NCBI GenBank assembly: GCA_019424865.1
Contig: JAHYYS010000060.1
Span: 1-15,583 of the forward strand
From: a bacterium
GTDB lineage: Bacteria; Bacillota; Clostridia; Oscillospirales; Oscillospiraceae
Direction of reading: 5' to 3'
Length of the DNA: 15,583 nt
A program made the position numbers and the translations under genes. The first letter of the stretch is position 1, and each line of letters starts with the position of its first letter. The notes under the pieces are model-generated. The model had not been told where the DNA came from, ran no database searches, and saw only the letters and a list, made by a program, of their open reading frames with translations. Positions 1 to 6,411 of this stretch are shown here, piece by piece.

Positions 1-2
1 TC

Positions 3-1382
3 CGCACCGAGATGGACTCCATGCCCACCGAGCTGGATGTGATCCAGCGGAAGATTATCCAGCATGAGATCGAGGAGGCCGCCCTGAAGAAGGAGACCGA
101 CAAGCTGTCCCAGGAGCATCTGGCGGAGATTCAGAAGGAGCTCTCCGACATGCGGGACGAGTTCAATGCCAAAAAGGCCCAGTGGGACAACGAGAAGGGG
201 GCCATCGGCAAGGTCCAGAAGCTGCGGGAGGAGCTGGAGGCGGCCAACGCCGCCCTGGAAAAGGCCCAGCGGGAGTATGACCTGGAGAAGGCTGCCGAGC
301 TGCAGTACGGCCGCATTCCGGAGCTGAAAAAGGCACTGGAGGCGGAGGAGGCCGTGGCCAACGAGGGCAGACAGCGGTCCCTGCTGCGGGACAAGGTCAC
401 CGAGGAGGAGATCGCCCGCATCATCGAGCGGTGGACCGGCATCCCCGTGGCCCGGCTGATGGAGGGGGAGCGGGAGAAGCTGCTCCACCTGGAGGACATC
501 CTGCACCAGCGGGTGGTGGGCCAGGACGAAGCCGTGCGCCTGGTCAGTGAGGCCATCCTGCGCAGCCGCGCCGGCATCGCCGACCCCAACAAGCCCATTG
601 GCTCCTTCCTGTTCCTGGGCCCCACCGGCGTGGGCAAGACGGAGCTGGCCAAGACTCTGGCCGAGGCCCTGTTTGACAGCGAGAAGAATCTGGTGCGGAT
701 CGACATGTCGGAATACATGGAGAAATTCTCCGTGTCCCGGCTCATCGGCGCGCCTCCCGGATACGTGGGCTATGAAGAGGGCGGCCAGCTGACTGAGGCC
801 GTGCGGAGAAAGCCCTACTCGGTGATCCTCTTCGACGAGGTGGAAAAGGCCCATCCGGACGTGTTCAATATATTACTACAAGTATTGGATGATGGCCGTA
901 TTACGGATAGTCAAGGCCGGACGGTGGATTTCAAGAACACCATCATCATCCTGACCTCCAATCTGGGCAGCCAGTATCTGCTGGACGGCATTGACGAAAA
1001 TGGCGAGATCAGCCAGCAGGCCCGGGATCAGGTCAACGAGCTTTTGAAGCGCTCCTTCCGGCCTGAGTTCCTGAACCGGCTGGACGAGATTGTGTTCTAC
1101 AAGCCGCTGACGAAGGAGAACGTGACTCACATCATCGATCTGATGGTGGCCGAGCTGAACCGGCGTCTGGAGGACAAGCAGCTGACCGTGGAGGTGACCC
1201 CTGCCGCCAAGGACGAGATTATCCAGGCGGCTTACGACCCCATCTACGGCGCCCGGCCTCTGCGCCGCTATCTGCAGCACACGGTGGAGACGCTGATCAG
1301 CCGGAAGATCATCGCCGACCAGGTGGAGGGCGGTCAGACGCTGACAGTGGATTGCAGAGACGGACAGCTGGTCGTGGAATGA
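3..1382 (+). CDS. clpB: ClpB disaggregase, C-terminal part (5' end outside window)
   Basis: This is the C-terminal half of the Hsp100 AAA+ chaperone ClpB, which threads aggregated proteins through its pore together with DnaK/DnaJ/GrpE in the cytoplasm. The frame is open from the window edge, so the true start is missing. The first ~115 residues visible are Glu/Lys/Ala-rich heptads of the middle (M) coiled-coil domain. The second nucleotide-binding domain follows, with Walker A GPTGVGKT, pore loop GYVGY, Walker B VILFDEVEKAHPDV, sensor-1 TSNLGS, arginine finger RPEFLNR and sensor-2 GARPLRR. The C-terminus is complete (TGA at 1380-1382). A run of codons at about 867-914, in the conserved segment NILLQVLDDGRITDSQ, is oddly AT-rich compared with the rest of the gene. 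The M domain argues against ClpA, ClpC or ClpE. Confidence 0.96.
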   Translation, partial: RTEMDSMPTELDVIQRKIIQHEIEEAALKKETDKLSQEHLAEIQKELSDMRDEFNAKKAQWDNEKGAIGKVQKLREELEAANAALEKAQREYDLEKAAELQYGRIPELKKALEAEEAVANEGRQRSLLRDKVTEEEIARIIERWTGIPVARLMEGEREKLLHLEDILHQRVVGQDEAVRLVSEAILRSRAGIADPNKPIGSFLFLGPTGVGKTELAKTLAEALFDSEKNLVRIDMSEYMEKFSVSRLIGAPPGYVGYEEGGQLTEAVRRKPYSVILFDEVEKAHPDVFNILLQVLDDGRITDSQGRTVDFKNTIIILTSNLGSQYLLDGIDENGEISQQARDQVNELLKRSFRPEFLNRLDEIVFYKPLTKENVTHIIDLMVAELNRRLEDKQLTVEVTPAAKDEIIQAAYDPIYGARPLRRYLQHTVETLISRKIIADQVEGGQTLTVDCRDGQLVVE

Positions 1383-1439
1383 CTCGGGATAGATCGGCAG
1401 AAAACGGGGCTCAGAATGAATTAAGCGGGCCATGTGGAC

Positions 1440-1470
1440 AGCAGCAGAGCGGAGATACCGCTCTGCTGCT
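1440..1470 (+). repeat. 31-bp direct repeat, copy 1 (hairpin without T-tract)
   Basis: Identical to 1695-1725. Each copy is itself a hairpin: arms of 13-14 bp (GCAGAGCGG core) around the loop AGATA. This copy lies 57 bp after the clpB stop codon and is not followed by a run of Ts, so it is a terminator stem separated from its tail. The two copies bracket the 224-bp hairpin-rich segment, which is why I read them as a duplication made by an insertion into the clpB terminator. Confidence 0.85.
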
Positions 1471-1694
1471 GAGACTGTCGAAAAAGTGGCTTGTCAATTG
1501 ATAGAAATTGACAAGCCACTTTTTCGAGTAGGCCGCACGAAATTTCAGGCTCGATTTCTTGGGAAATTGTCGCCCAAAATTTCGTGAGAGGTGTCATTTC
1601 CCAGGCACATGTCCTTGGAAATGACTGGATTTCATTTTATTCCGCCGCCTGCGGACGGCGGAACTCCTTGCAGGAGGGCTTTTTTGACACGCTG
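1471..1694. mobile_element. MITE-like, non-coding hairpin-rich element between duplicated terminator hairpins
   Basis: The 224-bp segment has imperfect inverted ends. The left end (1471-1486, GAGACTGTCGAAAAAG) and the reverse complement of the right end (CAGCGTGTCAAAAAAG) match at 12 of 16 positions. Inside are a perfect 22-bp stem (1478-1499 with 1506-1527), a second repeat with arms CACGAAATTT/AAATTTCGTG, a third (GTCATTTCC/GGAAATGAC) and a GC-rich hairpin (TTCCGCCG/CGGCGGAA). It carries no transposase. The flanking 31-bp direct repeats are long for a target duplication, so a slipped or recombinational duplication, or a dispersed terminator-associated repeat, is equally possible. Mobility is inferred, not shown. 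Confidence 0.45.
1478..1527. terminator. Perfect 22-bp stem-loop, possibly a bidirectional terminator
   Basis: Arms 1478-1499 and 1506-1527 are perfectly complementary with a 6-nt loop (GATAGA). The arms begin and end in A5/T5 runs inside the stem, as in bidirectional intrinsic terminators. It belongs to the repeat-like insert after clpB. Confidence 0.55.
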
Positions 1695-1731
1695 AGCAGC
1701 AGAGCGGAGATACCGCTCTGCTGCTATTTTT
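1695..1731 (+). terminator. Intrinsic terminator (direct repeat copy 2) of clpB
   Basis: A 13-bp perfect stem (1695-1707 with 1713-1725), loop AGATA, followed by ATTTTT. It is the same hairpin as 1440-1470 but retains the T-tract, so it is probably the 3' half of the original clpB terminator, now displaced by the inserted segment. Confidence 0.75.
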
Positions 1732-1772
1732 CGCCTAAATACTGGTACAGCGACCGGAAGAGTAAATCCTGC

Positions 1773-1801
1773 TTTTCAAATGAAGAATGATGTGATAAAA
1801 T
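1773..1801 (+). promoter_or_regulatory. Candidate promoter of the LysR gene
   Basis: TTTTCA (1773-1778), a 17-bp spacer and TAAAAT (1796-1801) give a good -10 and a moderate -35, about 45 bp before the start codon. The sequence here is clearly more AT-rich than the coding regions around it. Confidence 0.45.
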
Positions 1802-1846
1802 GCTTTGCTAAAGAATGATAATCTGAGAGAATCGCAGGTGTACCCA

Positions 1847-2749
1847 ATGGATATTCGCGTCTTAAAGTACTTTGTCCAGGTGGCGAAGAGCCGGAACTTT
1901 ACCCGGGCGGCGGAGCAGCTGTATATCTCCCAGCCCGCCCTGAGCAAGATGATCAAGAAGCTGGAGGCGGAGCTGGGGGTGTCCCTCTTTGACGTGCGCC
2001 CATCGGGGGTCAATTTGACGGACTACGGCCAGGAGCTTTACAGGCGGGCACTGCCGCTGATTGCAGAGTTTGACTCGCTGACCAATTTTGTGGAGGAGCT
2101 CCAGACCACACCCACGGGCAAGCTGCGGGTGGGGGTGACCCCCATGATTGCCACGCTGTTCATGGTGGACATTGTGACGGAGTTCAGCAGAGTCTGGCCG
2201 GAAATCGAACTTCAGATTGTGGAGGATGGAAGCATCGCCCTGCGCCGCTCCCTGCTGGAGGGGGAGCTGGATCTGATTTTGTGCATTACCGGCGAACAGG
2301 TGCCGGGGCTGCGGGACACGGTTTTGTTCGAGGACGAGATGGTTACGGTGGTCTCCACAGAAAACGCCCTGGCTCAGTATGATACCCTGCATTTTTCCCA
2401 GCTGAAGGATCAGCCCTTTAATTTATACAGTCAATACGCCTCGCTCTCACGCCAGATTACAGATCGCTGCATTGAGGCGGGCTTTGTCCCAAAAGTCAAT
2501 ATCTCCAGCTCGAAGGTGAATTTTATGCTGCAGATGACCGAGCATAACCGGGGTATCTGCATTCTTCCGCGCCCCTATGCCCTGCGGGGACTGAGGCCCG
2601 GCCTGAAAGCTATCCCCTTTGCCGAGAAGTTTCCCTGGAAAGGGTGCCTGGTGCAGAATCAAAATATGTATCAGTCCTATCTCTCGCATCTTTTTGAAAC
2701 ATTTATTTTTCGCTATTTTCAAAATAATTCTGACAAAGCAAAGACGTGA
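1847..2749 (+). CDS. LysR-family transcriptional regulator
   Basis: A LysR-type regulator of 300 residues, the usual family length. The N-terminal winged HTH is clear (FVQVAKSRNFTRAAEQLYIS, then QPALSKMIKKLEAELGVSLF, then LTDYGQELYRRA). An effector-binding domain of the periplasmic-binding-protein fold follows from about residue 90 (GKLRVGVTPMIATLF). I chose ATG 1847, which has AGGTG 6 nt upstream and starts exactly at the conserved MDIRVLKYFVQVA. An earlier ATG at 1805 would add 14 residues that do not belong to the family. The gene points the same way as the operon it probably controls, which is less common than divergent arrangement. It has its own promoter and terminator, and a T-N11-A palindrome sits just after it. 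The inducer is unknown; a carboxylate handled by the downstream genes is the natural guess. Confidence 0.93.
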   Translation: MDIRVLKYFVQVAKSRNFTRAAEQLYISQPALSKMIKKLEAELGVSLFDVRPSGVNLTDYGQELYRRALPLIAEFDSLTNFVEELQTTPTGKLRVGVTPMIATLFMVDIVTEFSRVWPEIELQIVEDGSIALRRSLLEGELDLILCITGEQVPGLRDTVLFEDEMVTVVSTENALAQYDTLHFSQLKDQPFNLYSQYASLSRQITDRCIEAGFVPKVNISSSKVNFMLQMTEHNRGICILPRPYALRGLRPGLKAIPFAEKFPWKGCLVQNQNMYQSYLSHLFETFIFRYFQNNSDKAKT

Positions 2750-2775
2750 TTCTCTGCTGTGCTAATACGATGAAA

Positions 2776-2810
2776 CCCTTGGGCCGCAAGGCTCAGGGGC
2801 TTTGCTTTGT
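2776..2810 (+). terminator. Intrinsic terminator after the LysR gene
   Basis: A 10-bp stem (2776-2785 with 2790-2799, two G-U pairs), a 4-nt loop GCAA, and then the T-rich CTTTGCTTTGTTT. It separates the regulator transcript from the downstream operon. Confidence 0.75.
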
Positions 2811-2816
2811 TTCTGC

Positions 2817-2833
2817 CATAACATTAGGTTATG
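2817..2833 (+). promoter_or_regulatory. LysR-type operator box (T-N11-A palindrome)
   Basis: CATAAC-ATTAG-GTTATG is a perfect 6-bp inverted repeat with a 5-bp spacer. It contains the T-N11-A pattern (T2819, A2831) that LysR-type regulators recognise. It lies 19 bp upstream of the -35 element of the permease operon and immediately downstream of a LysR gene, where an activator recognition site would be expected. Binding is inferred. Confidence 0.7.
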
Positions 2834-2852
2834 CGAACATGATTTTTTCGTC

Positions 2853-2882
2853 TTGGACTTTGCAATTTGGCTATTATATGAT
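2853..2882 (+). promoter_or_regulatory. Promoter of the permease-dehydrogenase-panB-folD operon
   Basis: TTGGAC (2853-2858), an 18-bp spacer and TATGAT (2877-2882). It follows the LysR box and begins a leader of about 168 nt before the permease start. An alternative -10 is TATATG with 16-bp spacing. Confidence 0.55.
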
Positions 2883-3030
2883 ACAGAAAATAAAAAAACG
2901 GCCGTTCCTTTAGTTAAATTGCAGATCTGCGTTTTGAAAATTGTGGAAAGGGAGGTGAAAATACCTCGGGATCATCCGCGCTTTGGCATGTAAAGTTCTG
3001 TGGGATCCAAGCACTGAAAACAGAGAAACT

Positions 3031-3055
3031 GATCAAAAAGGGAGGATATTTGATC
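3031..3055 (+). promoter_or_regulatory. Stem-loop presenting the permease ribosome binding site in its loop
   Basis: Arms GATCAAA (3031-3037) and TTTGATC (3049-3055) enclose GGAGGA (3041-3046). The start codon ATG 3057 follows one base after the right arm. The Shine-Dalgarno is exposed in the loop rather than sequestered in the stem. It may be incidental or may help set translation of the operon's first gene. Confidence 0.4.
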
Positions 3056-3056
3056 T

Positions 3057-4334
3057 ATGGGCATGGGTGGAATGACAATATTGGCCATCGTATTGCTGCT
3101 CGCGATTTTTATCGTGGGAACAATCATGAATGCAAATCTGGGCATTTTGGGCTTTGTTGCATCGCTGTTTCTGGGGTACTTTTTGAATGCAGTACCCATT
3201 GACGACATTCTGGGCGGCATTAACACGGAGCTGTTTGTAATCCTGGTGGGCGTGACCTATTTCTTTAACCTGCTGCGTGGAAATGGAACCATTGACCTGG
3301 TGGTATCCGGCTCGCTGCGGCTGGTGCGCGGGCGCGTGGCACTGATTCCCTGGGTGATGTATTTCCTGAGTTATATCCTGGCGGCGCTGGGGACTCAGGG
3401 AACTGCGGTAATCGTCATCGTAGCGCCTATCGCGCTGACCCTGGCAAATGAATGCAAGTTCAGCCAGCTGATGACCTCGGTCATGGTGGCCTTCGGCATG
3501 TTCGGCGGCCTGTATTCCCCGCTGAATGTAAACGGTATTGGGGCGGAGAATCTGGTGCTGAGCTATGGCGTGGACTTTTCTTTCCTGACAACCAATGCGC
3601 TGATGCTGCTGTTTACCACCTGCCTGGCGCTGATTTTCTTTGTGGCGTTCGGCGGCGTGCAGCTGTTCAAGAGAGGCCGCATCGATTTGTCCAGCGTGGA
3701 GAGCGGCAGTGCGAGCCTGGGCATTCTCCAGCGGAAAACACCGGTCACGCCTTACCGGGTGGTTTCCCTGCTTGGCTTGGCAGTGCTGGTGTTCCTGGGC
3801 ATGTATCTGAAGCTGAACATGGGCTTCTCCGCCATGCTGGTGGGCTGTATCCTTGGCCTGGGCGAGCCGTCCAAGCAGAAGGAATATGTGAGCAATATTC
3901 CCTGGGCCACGGTTTTGATGGTAACCGGTATCATCTGCTACATCGAGACCATGTCCACCGTGGGTGTTATGGATTATTTGGAAAACGTGATCCAGAGCTT
4001 CAACAATCCGAAGCTGACCCTGCTGATTGCCTCTTACATCGGCGGATTTATCTCGGCTTTCTGCTCCACGCTGGGCACACTGACCGGCATCATCCCCATG
4101 GTTGGCTCCACACTGGGCGATCCTACCGTTTCCACACCGGCCGCTGTGGCCTGCCTGTGCATTGCCTCCACCATCGTGGACATCTGCCCCTTCTCTCCCA
4201 CTGGCGCGCTGTTTGTGGCCAATTCTCAGGGTGAGGAGAAAAACGGCTTCTACAAGCGACTGCTGATCGTGGCCGGAATCATGGTTGTGGTTGGCCCGCT
4301 GGTGACCTGGGCGATTCTGGTGCTTCCGTTCTGA
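3057..4334 (+). CDS. MatC/SLC13-like carboxylate permease
   Basis: A polytopic membrane protein of 425 residues with about ten or more hydrophobic segments. The first is the N-terminal MTILAIVLLLAIFIVGTI, and hydrophobic helices continue to the last residues (VVGPLVTWAILVLPF). It resembles the ion-transporter superfamily of di- and tricarboxylate carriers, especially MatC-like malonate/dicarboxylate carriers (NTELFVILVGVTYFFNLLR near the N-terminus; a matching helix-loop-helix with GTLTGIIPMVGS and FSPTGALFVANS in the C-terminal half). GGAGGA lies 10 nt before ATG 3057. It is the first gene of the operon, 52 bp before the first dehydrogenase, so it probably imports the organic acid the pathway uses. 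The exact substrate cannot be read from sequence. The family call is reasonably firm, the MatC subtype less so. Confidence 0.75.
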   Translation: MGMGGMTILAIVLLLAIFIVGTIMNANLGILGFVASLFLGYFLNAVPIDDILGGINTELFVILVGVTYFFNLLRGNGTIDLVVSGSLRLVRGRVALIPWVMYFLSYILAALGTQGTAVIVIVAPIALTLANECKFSQLMTSVMVAFGMFGGLYSPLNVNGIGAENLVLSYGVDFSFLTTNALMLLFTTCLALIFFVAFGGVQLFKRGRIDLSSVESGSASLGILQRKTPVTPYRVVSLLGLAVLVFLGMYLKLNMGFSAMLVGCILGLGEPSKQKEYVSNIPWATVLMVTGIICYIETMSTVGVMDYLENVIQSFNNPKLTLLIASYIGGFISAFCSTLGTLTGIIPMVGSTLGDPTVSTPAAVACLCIASTIVDICPFSPTGALFVANSQGEEKNGFYKRLLIVAGIMVVVGPLVTWAILVLPF

Positions 4335-4386
4335 TTGCCTGAACTGGCAACGGTAAACATAAAACCATGTCATAAGGAGTTTTAGC

Positions 4387-5340
4387 ATGAAAGCATTGAT
4401 CATTGACCGCGTTTCGCCTCTTGTAGCCTCAGGCCTGAAAGAGTACGGCGTGGAAGTGGACATTCAAATTCTGCCCGGCGTAGAGGAGCTGAAGCAGCTG
4501 CTTCCCAACTATGACCTGCTGGTCATGCGGGTGGATCCGAAAATCGATCGGGAGCTGCTGGATGCGGCGGCCAAGCGGGTCAAGATGATTGCGGTATGTG
4601 CGGTTGGGACAAACCACATCGATGTAGACTACGCCGGGAAGCTGGGAATTAAAATCCAGAATGCGCCGGGCGTGAACTACAACGCGGTGGCGGAGCTGAC
4701 CATCTCCAAGATGCTGGATCTGTCCCGGTTCACCATGGAGGCCAACCGGGAGGTGCAGGAGGAGCACATCTGGAACAAGTATAAGTACACCGGCCACGAG
4801 CTGAAGGGACATGTGCTGGGCATTGTGGGCCTGGGGAAAATCGGAAGCCGGGTGGCCAAGCTGGCCCAGGCCTTCGATATGACCGTGGCAGCCTATGACC
4901 CCTATGTGGATGGGGAGACCATGCAGTCCAAGGGGGTTGCCAAGGTGGAGGATCTGAATGAGCTGTGCGCCCAGGCGGACTACATTAGTACCCATACCCC
5001 CCTGACCAGCGAGACCAAGGGGATCATCGGCAAGGAGCAGTTCGCCTGCATGAAGCCCGGGACCTATGTGATCAACTGCGCCCGGGGCGGCGTGGTGGAC
5101 GAGGCGGCCGCCAGGGAGGCGCTGGCCTCCGGCAAACTGGCCGGCCTGAGCCTGGATGTGCTGGCAAACGAGCTGGCGGGAACGGGGCTGGGGGACAACG
5201 CGGGCCTGAACTCCGACCTGTTCGGCATGGAGCACTTCACCGTCAGCCCCCATATCGGCGGAAGCACTCACGAGGCCTACGACGGCATCGGCGTGTTTAT
5301 CGTGGAGAAGGCAGCGGAATTTTACGGGTTGAGCAAGTGA
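4387..5340 (+). CDS. D-2-hydroxyacid dehydrogenase, copy A
   Basis: A 317-residue NAD-dependent D-isomer-specific 2-hydroxyacid dehydrogenase (phosphoglycerate/glyoxylate/lactate dehydrogenase family), interconverting a 2-hydroxy acid and a 2-oxo acid in the cytoplasm. The substrate loop has VGTNHIDVD (about 73-81). The Rossmann motif is GLGKIG (148-153), followed by D171 at the end of strand 2, which favours NAD over NADP. Catalytic residues are R233 (CARGGVVDE), E262 (ANELAG) and H289 (SPHIGGST). The start is set by AAGGAG 8 nt before ATG 4387. Residues 42-255 are identical at DNA level to the next gene, while the first 41 and last ~60 residues differ. Those divergent parts belong largely to the substrate-binding domain, so the two enzymes may differ in substrate or assemble as a heteromer. 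The substrate is not identifiable from sequence. Confidence 0.92.
   Translation: MKALIIDRVSPLVASGLKEYGVEVDIQILPGVEELKQLLPNYDLLVMRVDPKIDRELLDAAAKRVKMIAVCAVGTNHIDVDYAGKLGIKIQNAPGVNYNAVAELTISKMLDLSRFTMEANREVQEEHIWNKYKYTGHELKGHVLGIVGLGKIGSRVAKLAQAFDMTVAAYDPYVDGETMQSKGVAKVEDLNELCAQADYISTHTPLTSETKGIIGKEQFACMKPGTYVINCARGGVVDEAAAREALASGKLAGLSLDVLANELAGTGLGDNAGLNSDLFGMEHFTVSPHIGGSTHEAYDGIGVFIVEKAAEFYGLSK
4508..5150 (+). repeat. 643-bp identical block, copy 1 (partner 5532-6174)
   Basis: Comparison base by base at an offset of 1024 finds no difference between 4508-5150 and 5532-6174. A base change sits just before the block (A4507 versus G5531) and another just after (C5151 versus T6175). The first ~85 bp and last ~190 bp of the two genes differ at many sites. 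It is interpreted as a gene-conversion tract. Confidence 0.95.
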
Positions 5341-5410
5341 TCAAACCGGCTGCCCCGCCTGTTGCAGGAAGACTCGCCCCGCTGGAGCGCACAAAGAGGA
5401 GTTTGAAATT

Positions 5411-6364
5411 ATGAGAGCACTGATTATTGACCGTGTGGCTCCGTTGGTCGCTGCTGCGCTCCGTGAATACGGTGTAGAGGTGGATATCAGGATTCTGCCC
5501 GGCGTGGAGGAGCTGAAGCAGCTGCTTCCCGACTATGACCTGCTGGTCATGCGGGTGGATCCGAAAATCGATCGGGAGCTGCTGGATGCGGCGGCCAAGC
5601 GGGTCAAGATGATTGCGGTATGTGCGGTTGGGACAAACCACATCGATGTAGACTACGCCGGGAAGCTGGGAATTAAAATCCAGAATGCGCCGGGCGTGAA
5701 CTACAACGCGGTGGCGGAGCTGACCATCTCCAAGATGCTGGATCTGTCCCGGTTCACCATGGAGGCCAACCGGGAGGTGCAGGAGGAGCACATCTGGAAC
5801 AAGTATAAGTACACCGGCCACGAGCTGAAGGGACATGTGCTGGGCATTGTGGGCCTGGGGAAAATCGGAAGCCGGGTGGCCAAGCTGGCCCAGGCCTTCG
5901 ATATGACCGTGGCAGCCTATGACCCCTATGTGGATGGGGAGACCATGCAGTCCAAGGGGGTTGCCAAGGTGGAGGATCTGAATGAGCTGTGCGCCCAGGC
6001 GGACTACATTAGTACCCATACCCCCCTGACCAGCGAGACCAAGGGGATCATCGGCAAGGAGCAGTTCGCCTGCATGAAGCCCGGGACCTATGTGATCAAC
6101 TGCGCCCGGGGCGGCGTGGTGGACGAGGCGGCCGCCAGGGAGGCGCTGGCCTCCGGCAAACTGGCCGGCCTGAGTGTGGACGTGCTGGCAAACGAGCTGG
6201 CGGGGAAGGGCCTGGGGGACAACGCGGGCCTGAGCTCCGACCTGTTCGGCATGGAGCACTTCACCGTCAGCCCCCATATCGGCGGCAGTACCTATGAGGG
6301 CCTGGACGCCTTGGGACAGTATGCGGTGGATCGGATCGTGGAATTTTATAAGCTGAGCAAATAA
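5411..6364 (+). CDS. D-2-hydroxyacid dehydrogenase, copy B (tandem paralog)
   Basis: A second 317-residue D-2-hydroxyacid dehydrogenase 70 bp downstream of copy A, with the same catalytic Arg/Glu/His set and the same GLGKIG motif. AGAGGAG precedes ATG 5411. From 5532 to 6174 it is identical base for base to 4508-5150. Outside this block it diverges at synonymous and non-synonymous sites: the N-terminus is MRALIIDRVAPLVAAALREY versus MKALIIDRVSPLVASGLKEY, and the C-terminus has STYEGLDALGQYAVD versus STHEAYDGIGVFIVE. This mosaic is the signature of gene conversion between older tandem paralogs rather than simple recent duplication. Keeping both copies suggests both are used, perhaps for two hydroxy acids or two steps. 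Confidence 0.92.
   Translation: MRALIIDRVAPLVAAALREYGVEVDIRILPGVEELKQLLPDYDLLVMRVDPKIDRELLDAAAKRVKMIAVCAVGTNHIDVDYAGKLGIKIQNAPGVNYNAVAELTISKMLDLSRFTMEANREVQEEHIWNKYKYTGHELKGHVLGIVGLGKIGSRVAKLAQAFDMTVAAYDPYVDGETMQSKGVAKVEDLNELCAQADYISTHTPLTSETKGIIGKEQFACMKPGTYVINCARGGVVDEAAAREALASGKLAGLSVDVLANELAGKGLGDNAGLSSDLFGMEHFTVSPHIGGSTYEGLDALGQYAVDRIVEFYKLSK
5532..6174 (+). repeat. 643-bp identical block, copy 2 (partner 4508-5150)
   Basis: The second copy of the identical tract shared by the tandem dehydrogenase genes. It covers residues 42-255 of copy B, including the whole nucleotide-binding domain and the catalytic arginine. Confidence 0.95.
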
Positions 6365-6411
6365 AAAGACGATACCATTTTATCAGATTGATTTTAGGAG
6401 GAACATAACGT

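Larger units (their letters stand above)
1383..1846. other. Gene-free interval between clpB and the LysR gene, packed with inverted repeats
   Basis: 464 bp with no convincing gene; the small open frame at 1584-1790 lies across hairpins and has no ribosome binding site. It holds, in order: a hairpin (1439-1471), a 22-bp perfect stem (1478-1527), an imperfect inverted repeat with 10-bp arms (1536-1586), a stem with 9-bp arms (1593-1625), a GC-rich hairpin (1640-1663), a small stem followed by a T-run (1664-1686), and a second copy of the first hairpin followed by T5 (1695-1731). The promoter and ribosome binding site of the LysR gene come last. Listed separately where informative. Confidence 0.8.
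2750..3056. other. Regulatory interval before the permease operon
   Basis: 307 bp without a gene. It contains the LysR-gene terminator, the LysR box, the promoter, a perfect 10-bp palindrome GCAGATCTGC (2921-2930), a small GAGGT/ACCTC inverted repeat (2952-2967), and a 7-bp stem GATCAAA/TTTGATC (3031-3037 with 3049-3055) whose 11-nt loop carries the permease ribosome binding site. The frame at 2802-2993 has no ribosome binding site or recognisable product and I do not count it as a gene. Confidence 0.7.

Noticed and set aside
1584..1790. Small open frame of 68 codons after clpB
   Set aside because: It crosses several hairpins and the terminator, lacks a ribosome binding site and has no recognisable product.
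3033..4463. Long antisense open frame (476 codons) opposite the permease
   Set aside because: The product is rich in His, Gln and Arg with no family pattern and no membrane or domain signal. It mirrors a well-supported membrane protein gene and arises from the codon bias of high-GC DNA.
4429..6277. Antisense open frames (280 and 326 codons) opposite the two dehydrogenases
   Set aside because: They look similar to each other only because the underlying genes share an identical block; there is no independent evidence of coding.
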